Positions 8,392 through 16,045 of a stretch of 64,000 nucleotides of DNA are shown piece after piece. Both the position numbers and the translations under genes were made by a program. The stretch is taken from contig JANQRI010000041.1 in the NCBI GenBank assembly GCA_028284675.1, positions 1 through 64,000 of the forward strand, written 5' to 3'. Each line of letters begins with the position of its first letter. The stretch's first letter is position 1. Under the pieces are notes generated by a model, which searched no databases, was not told the origin of the DNA, and saw only the letters and a list, made by a program, of their open reading frames with translations. The DNA is from Gammaproteobacteria bacterium. GTDB lineage: Bacteria; Pseudomonadota; Gammaproteobacteria; HTCC5015.

Positions 8392-9140
8392 TGCGTTTTG
8401 ACGTTATCACGTTGTTTCCGGAGCTGGTGGCTGCTGTGACCGAATCCGGTGTAACCGGTAGAGCAGCAGAGCATGGTTTGCTGGATGTGCGCTACTGGAA
8501 TCCGCGTGATTATACGACGGACAGGCATCGCACCGTGGATGATCGCCCTTATGGAGGCGGTCCCGGCATGGTGATGAAAGTTGAACCGCTGCGCCGTTGC
8601 CTGAGTGCTGTGCGTGAGCAAACTGATATCCGCAGCAAGGTTATTTGTTTGTCGCCGCAGGGACGTTTGTTAACCCAGGCTGCGGTTGACGCATTTAGTC
8701 GCGAGCCCGGATTGATTCTGATTGCCGGCCGCTATGAAGGCATTGACGAACGTTTTATCAGTGCCGATGTCGATGAGGAATGGTCCATTGGCGACTATGT
8801 TCTCAGCGGTGGAGAGCTGGCCGCGATGGTTGTAATGGACGCGGTAACACGTTTGTTACCGGGTGCTCTGGGGCATAGTGAGTCCGCAACGCAGGATTCG
8901 TTTGCTGAGGGCCTGCTGGATTGCCCGCATTATACCCGGCCTGAGCAGGTTGGTGAGCAGGCGATACCCAAGGTATTACTGCAAGGGGATCATGCAGCAA
9001 TCGCCCGCTGGCGCCGGCAGCAGGCACTGGGACGGACCTGGGAGCGCCGGCCGGATTTGTTTAAAGCATTGGCACTGAGTGATCAGGATAATGCTTTGTT
9101 ACAAAATTATTTGAACGAACGGGATAAAACCGACAGTTAA
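8391..9140 (+). CDS. trmD: tRNA (guanine(37)-N1)-methyltransferase
   Basis: Methylates G37 next to the anticodon with S-adenosylmethionine and prevents +1 frameshifting. 249 residues. It begins MRFDVITLFPEL, and has the deep trefoil-knot SAM site (GGGPGMVMK, then IAGRYEGIDERF and SIGDYVLSGGELAAM). The ATG at 8391 overlaps the rimM stop codon by one base (ATGA), which fits the conserved N terminus better than an in-frame start at 8373. Confidence 0.98.
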   Translation: MRFDVITLFPELVAAVTESGVTGRAAEHGLLDVRYWNPRDYTTDRHRTVDDRPYGGGPGMVMKVEPLRRCLSAVREQTDIRSKVICLSPQGRLLTQAAVDAFSREPGLILIAGRYEGIDERFISADVDEEWSIGDYVLSGGELAAMVVMDAVTRLLPGALGHSESATQDSFAEGLLDCPHYTRPEQVGEQAIPKVLLQGDHAAIARWRRQQALGRTWERRPDLFKALALSDQDNALLQNYLNERDKTDS

Positions 9141-9155
9141 AACAGGTGTATTAAA

Positions 9156-9503
9156 ATGAGTAATATCATTCAAGAATTGGAAGCAGAACAAATCAGGGGC
9201 GATATTCCGGCGTTTGCGCCCGGAGATACTGTCGTTGTGCAGGTAAAGGTAAAGGAAGGGAGCCGCGAGCGTCTACAGGCTTTTGAAGGCGTGGTGATTG
9301 CGATACGCAAACGCGGTATTAATTCGGCTTTTACCGTTCGCAAAATTTCGCATGGCGAAGCGGTGGAGCGGGTTTTTCAAACGCATAGCCCCAGCATCGC
9401 GAAAATCGAGGTTAAGCGCCGTGGTAAAGTGCGCCGTGCCAAACTGTATTATTTACGCGGTAGAACCGGTAAAGCCGCACGTATTAAAGAAAAACTGAAA
9501 TAA
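9156..9503 (+). CDS. rplS: 50S ribosomal protein L19
   Basis: 115 residues, standard length; located at the 30S-50S interface. Sequence features include FAPGDTVVVQVKVKEG, LQAFEGVVIAIRKRG and the C-terminal AKLYYLRGRTGKAARIKE. It is the last gene of the rpsP operon, 15 bases after trmD. A long inverted repeat follows the stop codon. Confidence 0.98.
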   Translation: MSNIIQELEAEQIRGDIPAFAPGDTVVVQVKVKEGSRERLQAFEGVVIAIRKRGINSAFTVRKISHGEAVERVFQTHSPSIAKIEVKRRGKVRRAKLYYLRGRTGKAARIKEKLK

Positions 9504-9506
9504 GCC

Positions 9507-9562
9507 GCTACAGGGTCTGAACCAGGACATATTCTGTTTCAGGTTGCAGTTCCCCCTGTAGC
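9507..9562. repeat. Long inverted repeat after rplS
   Basis: GCTACAGGG at 9507-9515 and its exact complement at 9554-9562 bracket a region that can extend the stem (CTGAACC with GGTTGCAG, one bulge). There is no T run after it, so it is either a 3' processing or stability hairpin or a Rho-type end rather than a classical terminator. Confidence 0.5.
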
Positions 9563-9741
9563 ATTGCGACGACAATGCGAAGTGTTGCGGGCAGTTCAAC
9601 CGGCTGCCCGCCTGTTTAAAGTCCTTATTCCTTATTTAACATCTCTATTTCCCATGTGGCCCTGATTCTTGTGTCTGTGGCTTGCGTTTTTTTGCTGTCA
9701 GCTCTACCCTCACCGTACCGAAACCCAGTCTAAATCCCGCC

Positions 9742-11493
9742 GTGATAGGATCGCCAAAGCACCTTTACTTATTATTGTTATTTTTATGTGGCAACGCATT
9801 TGGTCAGGATCTAAGTGCGATCGGCCAGCTTGCGCGTGACGGTGCGCCGGGTTTGGCGATCAGGCTGATCGATGATATTCAACCCGATGCTGCGGAGAAT
9901 ATCAGTGGTTGGCTGTTTTTCGAACGTCAGCGCATCGAAATTATGCGTGACTGGCAGCTTTGGGACAGGTTGCTTGAGCGGCTTAACGGGCTTCCGGCCA
10001 ACAGTCCTGCAGAGTTTAGCCATTGGGCCCGGGTGGAAGCTGCGAATGCACAGCTACAGCTTGGCCAGGGCGCCAAAGCACGTCAGGTCTTGCGGCGCTT
10101 GCTCTGGCAACCACCTGCTAACCTGAACGAGGGTGAGTTCTCTTTATATCGGCGTTTGGTTATTCGAAGTTATCTGGTTGACGATAATTTGCAGGATGCA
10201 AAGCGCGCGATGCTGCGTTACCAACAGGACTACGGGAGTAAAGGTTTTGAATGGCAGAAGCTGCAGGCGCGGGTATTCCTGCGGATTGGCCGGGATAAAG
10301 ATGCAAATCGCCTGTTAAAAGATGCAGATGCCGGGAAATCTGAACTACTGGCGTTGCGCTTGTTGGCGCAATTGCGCAGTCGTAATCGGCCACCGGAGGC
10401 GATATTGGGTGAAGCCCGGGACACAGCTGCTCAGGAAGGCACCGGTTTAGTCGACAAGGCGCGTTTGTGGCGAGTCGGTGCAGAGGCTGCTGCGCAACTG
10501 TCCGGCCGCTTGAGTTTAACGCGGGCATTGGAGCAGGCTGCGTTGTTGTCACACGCTTTGCCGGCTGATGATCTGTTATTTCAAATGCGTGGTGATGAAT
10601 TATGGGATGCATACCGGCGCTACGCAATGGAAGAAGGTAACAAACTGCAGTTACTGATCGGTCAGGATACACGCTGGTTGAAAGAGGCGGATAAATGGCG
10701 TGAACAGCGCCCGCAACGGGCCCGTGCATTTTATTCAATTGTGATGTTTGATGGCAGCACGATCAGTAGCCGCCGGTATGCATATCAGGAATTTATTGCA
10801 ACGATTCAGGCAATTCCTGATGGTGTGCGTCTATTGCGAAAACTGTTTTTGGATGCAGAGCGTTTTGCGGATACACAGGATATTCCGAATCGGGTGCGCT
10901 ATCTGTTGGTTGATGATGCATTGTCAGTAAACGATATTGTGCTTGCAACCCGCTTGATGAGTGGTTTGGAACAACCCCCCGAGGGTAGTGATGCCGCGGA
11001 GTGGGGTTTGCGCCGGGCGCGGGTGTTAACTCTCGGTGGCCGGCATGCTGACGGCATTGCGATACTGAATACGTTAACGACCGATATTTCACAGCTGGAA
11101 GCACCGACCCGGGACCGGCTGGTACAGGTGATTTTTGATTTGCAGACCGTAGGCAAGCATCAGGAGGCCGTCGGCCTGTTCAACAGCGTGTTAAGGCAAA
11201 CGGTGAATCCGAAATTACGTCGTGAGTTGTTGTTTTGGCAGGCGGATTCCTATAAAGCGATGCAACAATTTCCCAAAGCCGCCTGGTTGTATTTGCGTTC
11301 GGCAACCCTGCTGGATGCAATCGGTATGGACCCCTGGGGGCAGACCGCCAGATTTCGCGCGGCGGAGTCACTGGCTGAGGCAGGTTTGATTGAGGATGCC
11401 CGGCGCTTATACCAGGGTTTAATGAAAGTGACCCCGGAACCGGGGCGTCGGGCGATGATTAAATACAAGCTGCAGGAACTTTGGCTAAAGTAA
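9742..11493 (+). CDS. Exported TPR-rich protein, unknown function
   Basis: 583 residues from the GTG at 9742, chosen because it gives a short signal peptide (hydrophobic LYLLLLFLCGNAFG, cleavage near residue 22). A TTG at 9682 would add 20 polar residues in front. The mature protein is almost entirely helical and looks like degenerate tetratricopeptide repeats, e.g. AKARQVLRRLLW, LQDAKRAMLRY, HADGIAILNTL, HQEAVGLFNSVL and AEAGLIEDARRLYQGL. Such periplasmic TPR proteins scaffold other proteins, but nothing indicates the partner. No operon partner: rplS is 238 bases upstream and the next gene has its own promoter. Confidence 0.8.
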   Translation: MIGSPKHLYLLLLFLCGNAFGQDLSAIGQLARDGAPGLAIRLIDDIQPDAAENISGWLFFERQRIEIMRDWQLWDRLLERLNGLPANSPAEFSHWARVEAANAQLQLGQGAKARQVLRRLLWQPPANLNEGEFSLYRRLVIRSYLVDDNLQDAKRAMLRYQQDYGSKGFEWQKLQARVFLRIGRDKDANRLLKDADAGKSELLALRLLAQLRSRNRPPEAILGEARDTAAQEGTGLVDKARLWRVGAEAAAQLSGRLSLTRALEQAALLSHALPADDLLFQMRGDELWDAYRRYAMEEGNKLQLLIGQDTRWLKEADKWREQRPQRARAFYSIVMFDGSTISSRRYAYQEFIATIQAIPDGVRLLRKLFLDAERFADTQDIPNRVRYLLVDDALSVNDIVLATRLMSGLEQPPEGSDAAEWGLRRARVLTLGGRHADGIAILNTLTTDISQLEAPTRDRLVQVIFDLQTVGKHQEAVGLFNSVLRQTVNPKLRRELLFWQADSYKAMQQFPKAAWLYLRSATLLDAIGMDPWGQTARFRAAESLAEAGLIEDARRLYQGLMKVTPEPGRRAMIKYKLQELWLK

Positions 11494-11549
11494 TATAGGC
11501 CTCTTCATAATATCTTTATTTGTGTATTTCAGTGCGATCTTAGGTTTTC

Positions 11550-11577
11550 TTGACAAAAAATAATCAAAAACTATACT
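11550..11577 (+). promoter_or_regulatory. Sigma-70 promoter for the Sel1/TonB_C gene
   Basis: Perfect TTGACA at 11550-11555, 16-base A-rich spacer, TATACT at 11572-11577. This predicts a leader of about 135 bases before the TTG start at 11722. The leader includes an imperfect CTGC/GCAG hairpin around 11629-11645. Confidence 0.65.
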
Positions 11578-11721
11578 GATCGTGGGCTTAATAGAAAAAT
11601 TTAGTTTTAGGGCATTAAAAAAATAGCCTGCACTCTGTGGGCAGTATAAAAAAAGCGTCTGATATGGTCACGGATCACAGCTGTGGCTGTGCAGGGCGGA
11701 AAAGTATGGGGAGATTACACA

Positions 11722-13161
11722 TTGAATATTTCGATAAGGCGTTTGTGCCATTCGTTTGCTGCGGTATTGGTTTTCTATACAGGTTCCGCTACAGCCGGTT
11801 TTGAAAAAGCCATGGCCTTGTATCAGGCCAAAGACTTTGAGCATGCTTATTCCGCATTTCAGGTAGTGGCCGGTATTGGCGATGCGAGGGCACAGTTTAA
11901 TCTTGGTGTGATGTATTTTCGTGGTGAATATGTAGCGCAGGATTTAGTGCAGGCATATGCATGGTTAGTTGTTGCGGGGAAGTCTGGTTTTACACGAGGT
12001 ACTGAGCTTGCAGAAAAAATATTAAATAGTTTTGATGCTGATAACAAATCAAAAGCCAGAGCGGCAGCTGATAAGCTGTTGTTACATTACGATCCGGATA
12101 CGATAAAAGAAAATATTTTTCCTGAATGGTCAAAGGCAGACTATTGCCTGCTTTCACCAAAGTCAATAAAACAGGAGTTGCCGAAATACCCAAGAAAAGA
12201 ATTAAGACTAGGGGCTATGGGTATAACACGATTAAGTTTCACGATTTCACCTGAGGGCTATGCTCGTGATATTGTTGTGGTTGAGCATTCTGGTGATAAG
12301 TTTTCGAAAGTAACTGCTAATGCAGCTAAACGTTGGCGTTATAAGCCGCCGTCTACTTATGGTGTACGAAAAATTATGCATGACTACCATATGAAGATCT
12401 CTTTTCAGATTAAAGGTTATTACAGTGCAGGAGTATCGCCAATAGACAATGTGAGGGTGCGTAAAGAAATTAGGCGGCTTGATCGAAAGGCTCATGATGG
12501 TGACCCGCTCGCACAATATCAGTATGCAAACCTGATTTCTATGTTGCAATCGTATAAAAAATATTTAAAACATATGGATCTTCCTTCTTATGATAGCGCA
12601 GATAAGTGGTATCTGAAGGCTGCAGAACAAGGGCTGCGCAAAGCGCAGCTCAGAATCGGTATAAATATAAGGACTAAAGAGTCTTGTAAGGATCATTGGG
12701 TAGAAGGTTATCAGTGGATTCATCGCGCGGCCTTGGCCGGCCATCCTGAGGCGCAGCTGATGTTAGCACGGCATTTAATTTATTTTGGCAAAACTGATAG
12801 TGCAAAAAAGTCTTCGTTGACCTGGTTGCGTAATGCCGCATTGTCAAATTACCTGTTTGCCAATGTATTGCTTGCATGGGAGCTGGTAACAGCCGATGAT
12901 AAGTCTATGCGCAATGCAGAAGAGGCATTGAGCCTATTGGCTCAAGTACCTGATGATTATCTTGATATGGTTCGGGTATTCGAAACAAAAGCAGCAGCAC
13001 ACGCGGAAGCAGGTGATTTTGAAAAAGCTGTTGAACTGCAACAGCAGGCAATCAAAGAAACGAAAGACCTGGAGTGGGAGATTCCGGTTATGCAGCAGCG
13101 CTTGAACGCTTATCAGGTCAGGCGCACCTGGCGTGGGCATTATTATGCGGTCGAGAATTAA
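11722..13161 (+). CDS. Exported Sel1-repeat protein with an embedded TonB C-terminal-like domain
   Basis: 479 residues from a TTG preceded by GGGGAG at good spacing; a GTG at 11683 is an alternative without a ribosome site. Residues 1-26 form a signal peptide (LCHSFAAVLVFYTGSATAG). Sel1-like repeats follow (DARAQFNLGVMYFRGEYVAQD). A TonB_C-like domain lies at about 155-235 (MGITRLSFTISPEGYARDI, then AAKRWRYKPP), and more Sel1 repeats to the C terminus (DPLAQYQYAN, GHPEAQLMLARHLI). A classical TonB has an N-terminal anchor and a C-terminal domain; here the domain is in the middle of a periplasmic repeat protein, so energy transduction is unlikely. The TonB_C fold may be used for binding peptidoglycan or protein. 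YbjQ follows after 49 bases. Confidence 0.8.
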   Translation: MNISIRRLCHSFAAVLVFYTGSATAGFEKAMALYQAKDFEHAYSAFQVVAGIGDARAQFNLGVMYFRGEYVAQDLVQAYAWLVVAGKSGFTRGTELAEKILNSFDADNKSKARAAADKLLLHYDPDTIKENIFPEWSKADYCLLSPKSIKQELPKYPRKELRLGAMGITRLSFTISPEGYARDIVVVEHSGDKFSKVTANAAKRWRYKPPSTYGVRKIMHDYHMKISFQIKGYYSAGVSPIDNVRVRKEIRRLDRKAHDGDPLAQYQYANLISMLQSYKKYLKHMDLPSYDSADKWYLKAAEQGLRKAQLRIGINIRTKESCKDHWVEGYQWIHRAALAGHPEAQLMLARHLIYFGKTDSAKKSSLTWLRNAALSNYLFANVLLAWELVTADDKSMRNAEEALSLLAQVPDDYLDMVRVFETKAAAHAEAGDFEKAVELQQQAIKETKDLEWEIPVMQQRLNAYQVRRTWRGHYYAVEN

Positions 13162-13210
13162 TGCTTATATGGTCTATAAGGTTGTAAGCTGATATGACAG
13201 GAGAACCTAC

Positions 13211-13537
13211 ATGTTAAAAACAACAACATCTTCAGTAGATGGAAAAGAAATTCAGGATTATCTTGAAGTGGTGGTGGGTGAAGCAATTCTCGGCGCAAAT
13301 ATTTTTAAAGATATTTTCGGTGCTATCCGGGATGTTGTGGGCGGGCGCTCCGGAGCTTATGAGAAGGAAATGGGTAAAGCCCGGAAAATCGCATTTAAAG
13401 AAATGGAAGAGCAGGCGCTCAACTTGGGTGCTAATGGCATTGTTGGTATTGATATTGACTACGAAGTGGTCGGTCAGCAGGGCGGTATGATGATGGTCAG
13501 TGTCAGTGGTACCGCGGTTAAGTTTAAAAAATCGTGA
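13211..13537 (+). CDS. YbjQ family (UPF0145) protein
   Basis: 108 residues. Typical family pattern: GEAILGANIFKDIFGAIRDVVGGRSGAYEKE (in parts), then ARKIAFKEMEEQA, LGANGIVGIDIDYEVVG and a final strand VSVSGTAVKF. The family forms pentameric rings and is often annotated as heavy-metal binding, although the role is unproven. Its stop codon is one base from the stop of the convergent minus-strand gene. It may be cotranscribed with the Sel1/TonB_C gene. Confidence 0.85.
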   Translation: MLKTTTSSVDGKEIQDYLEVVVGEAILGANIFKDIFGAIRDVVGGRSGAYEKEMGKARKIAFKEMEEQALNLGANGIVGIDIDYEVVGQQGGMMMVSVSGTAVKFKKS

Positions 13538-13538
13538 A

Positions 13539-13892
13539 TTAGTCGCTATGTAGAGTGCCTTTTAAAAATATCCTATCGCAAACACGAACTTCGATGATTT
13601 GACCCGGCTGCAGCGTTGGCATAAATGATATGTCCTGTGATTCCTGATCGAGTCTTCCGCTTTTGTTGGTTATGGAAATTTTTGCAATCTCTTGACCGTC
13701 GGCATTGACGATTGCATCGCTGTTATCGGGTACTTTCAGGTTTCTTAGCGAAATTTTTAATCGCTCTGTGCCGTCTCCGTAGGATTTACGCTCCAGTTTG
13801 CCGCTGGGTTTGGAAAATATACCACCGCCTTTGGTCGCCTGCAGTTTTGCTTCGAGCTCAAGTTTTACCGTACGAACAGGCATGGTTATCAA
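13539..13892 (-). CDS. Small unknown beta-rich protein
   Basis: 117 residues, no signal peptide. Predicted as alternating strands: VKLELEAKLQAT, then ERLKISLRNLKVPDNSDAI, VNADGQEIAKISITNKSGRL, and a final PTLQPGQIIEVRV. This resembles small domains in which a strand-rich module carries the pattern P-G-x-V-x-V-NG-x-x-I-G-x-I-x-L-x-x-G; I can put no function on it. Its ATG overlaps the stop of the 671-residue gene upstream by 4 bases, so the two are translationally coupled and probably act together. Confidence 0.65.
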   Translation of the reverse strand: MITMPVRTVKLELEAKLQATKGGGIFSKPSGKLERKSYGDGTERLKISLRNLKVPDNSDAIVNADGQEIAKISITNKSGRLDQESQDISFMPTLQPGQIIEVRVCDRIFLKGTLHSD

Positions 13893-15904
13893 TCCTGCGC
13901 AGATATATAGGTTTGTTTAAAAACGTTCATTGCCGATTGTTTGATTTTTTCAGTGAAACTGTCTTCTGCGTTCAATGCATTACCGAGTTGTTCCAGACTA
14001 TTGTAAAATAATTCCCAGCCCTGTTGTTCATACTGGTATTGATCGGCGAGCAGATTTTTTTCTTCATCAATAAACGCCAAAGCAGATAATAATCGTTGTG
14101 CGCCTTCCAGAATAAACTGCCGGCCTTTGCCGGTTTGCTCTTCATTAAAAAATCGCGCGGCTTTCAGACAGAAACGCAGCCAAACAACAGTTTTTGGAAT
14201 ATTTGATATAAAGCAGCCGGTAAATGGCTGCAGGTTTTCTTTGATATGCGCAGCGCCCTGTGGCAGCGTATCGGCATATGCGGAGAAGTACAGAATTCGA
14301 ATATAGTCGCCGATCAGTTTGCCGATTGCGGCGGATTCTATTGCCTGCTGTGCAAACGCTTCTTTGTCATGTCGCATGATTAAGCCCGGTGCATGTAGAT
14401 AAGCCAAGCGTGGTGATTGGTGCATGACTGATAATATATAAGCCTGGTCTTCGGCACGACCGATAAATGATGGTGTAAATGGACGATAATGTTTGAGGCT
14501 GTCGATCAGAATGCCGTTAGTGCCGCCGGTGACATGTACGCGTTGCAATACAGTATCAGAAGGCAGGTCATTGGCGCGTGTCATCATTTCCGCTTCGGTG
14601 GAAATAGCCTGGGGTAATTTACTGTGAAAGACCCACTCATCATATATAGGTAGTGATGCAGTCAGTTTTACATCCGGCGTAAATAATGAATGATGGATGT
14701 CAGATTCATTAACCAATGCGCCGGCAATCATGCTGAGTGTTACCGGGTTACCCTGATAGTCAGTACCCTCGGCGCCCCAGTAAGGATTTTTAAAGTGTTC
14801 AAAGGCTGAGTGGCCGGTTTGCTCGACAAGTTTTTCTTGCGGGAACACCTGGTCCAGATCGATTTTGAATGTGGCTTTTATATTTGGGTTGATAGTCAGT
14901 TGCCAAAGTGCGGCGATCGCTTTCAGGAAACTGTAATGGCGACCGTATTCTCCATCTACACCAAAAACCGTTAATAATTTTTCTGCATCTTCGGTGTGTA
15001 AATAGTGCCTGGCTACCGGAGCCAGTGTTTCGTAAATCAGTTTCTGTGTGTCTTCTTCGGTAAAAATATAAAGCGCTATATGTTTTAAGCGGCCATGACG
15101 GTTCATCAGGTCTTCGATATAATCTTTTGCGATTGCCTGTAAGCCCTGGTGTGTTACCGATACAGATAAGATGCAGCTCAGTTCTCCTTCAGTGAACGTG
15201 CCGCGTTGCCGTTCGAATTCGATCGCCTGATCCAGGTTGCGCAGTCCGTAAAGGATTTCATTTTGTTCCGGAGTGATGCCGATTGGAATCGGGTGATCAT
15301 ACCAGTAGCGCTGGGGTTCATCGGCTATCGCGTGTATTTTTTGTTTTAGTTCGGGCGGCAGATCCAGCGTGTTGATATCCGCATCAGCCGGTGGCAGTGT
15401 CAACAATACATTGGAGGTAAATAAAATCTGCTCGATAGGCTTATCGATCGGATCGGGGTTTGGATTCGTGATTTCTATGCGTCGCTTTTCTCTAAGAGAC
15501 TTAACGGCGGCCTTGCTATCGTTGATCGTATCCAGGGCCTCCGGGAAAAATACCGCCCAGAACTGTTCCCAGGGCTTTTCGGCCGGGTCGGGCTGTTTTA
15601 AAGCATTGTTGAGCTCCGGCAAAACACCTGATTTTGCGTCTATTTCCCGGTTGATTTCTGTTAAGCCGGCCAGGTAAAACTGTGCAGCATGACGTAATTT
15701 CGTGTCCTGGCCTGTATTGCCGGCGATTTTTTCCAGGTATCCCAGTGCCGGTTTTTTCGTATCAGTATCGCCTGCCAGTGCCTGCATAAATGCGTCATTT
15801 AAAGTTTCCGGCGATATTGTGGCTTTGTCCGGGGAAAAACGCTGTCTGAGCGTGTCCGGTTGGGCATCCAGCAGCTTTCTTACCACACTAATAAAGTTTT
15901 GCAT
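13889..15904 (-). CDS. Unknown 671-residue protein, possibly glycosyltransferase-like
   Basis: No signal peptide or membrane helix. The N-terminal half is helical. The central and C-terminal part carries KIDLDQVFP (Asp349 and Asp351) followed by YWGAEGTDYQG and MIAGALVNESDI. After that come HVTGGTNGILID, FIGRAEDQAY (Glu485, Asp486) and a downstream His in LIMRHDK. An acidic D-x-D, a Gly/Asn-rich segment, an ED pair and a late His is the order seen in GT-A type glycosyltransferases, so I infer a transferase-like fold. Alignment or structure prediction would be needed to support it. It is the first gene of a coupled pair with the 117-residue protein and diverges from htpG. Confidence 0.7.
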   Translation of the reverse strand: MQNFISVVRKLLDAQPDTLRQRFSPDKATISPETLNDAFMQALAGDTDTKKPALGYLEKIAGNTGQDTKLRHAAQFYLAGLTEINREIDAKSGVLPELNNALKQPDPAEKPWEQFWAVFFPEALDTINDSKAAVKSLREKRRIEITNPNPDPIDKPIEQILFTSNVLLTLPPADADINTLDLPPELKQKIHAIADEPQRYWYDHPIPIGITPEQNEILYGLRNLDQAIEFERQRGTFTEGELSCILSVSVTHQGLQAIAKDYIEDLMNRHGRLKHIALYIFTEEDTQKLIYETLAPVARHYLHTEDAEKLLTVFGVDGEYGRHYSFLKAIAALWQLTINPNIKATFKIDLDQVFPQEKLVEQTGHSAFEHFKNPYWGAEGTDYQGNPVTLSMIAGALVNESDIHHSLFTPDVKLTASLPIYDEWVFHSKLPQAISTEAEMMTRANDLPSDTVLQRVHVTGGTNGILIDSLKHYRPFTPSFIGRAEDQAYILSVMHQSPRLAYLHAPGLIMRHDKEAFAQQAIESAAIGKLIGDYIRILYFSAYADTLPQGAAHIKENLQPFTGCFISNIPKTVVWLRFCLKAARFFNEEQTGKGRQFILEGAQRLLSALAFIDEEKNLLADQYQYEQQGWELFYNSLEQLGNALNAEDSFTEKIKQSAMNVFKQTYISAQD

Positions 15905-15941
15905 AATATCCGTTGGCCTGAAAAATCGTTATTATAGCGGA

Positions 15942-15971
15942 CCCTTGAAATCCGCATAGGTGGATCTATAT
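15942..15971 (+). promoter_or_regulatory. Sigma-32-type heat-shock promoter of htpG
   Basis: CCCTTGAAA at 15942-15950 is a full match to the heat-shock -35 box. About 13 bases later ATCTATAT is a partial match to the CCCCATNT -10 box. Position is about 75 bases before the htpG ATG, which fits a known RpoH target. Confidence 0.5.
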
Positions 15972-16045
15972 TTGGGTAAAATCACCGGAATTATGCTGCA
16001 GCGGCCTGACTGTCTGCGGCAATGGCATAACCTGAGAGGAGTATC

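Noticed and set aside
10160..10738. 192-codon open frame antisense to the TPR gene
   Set aside because: No protein-like pattern (many Pro, Arg, Cys clusters) and complete overlap with a coherent TPR protein.
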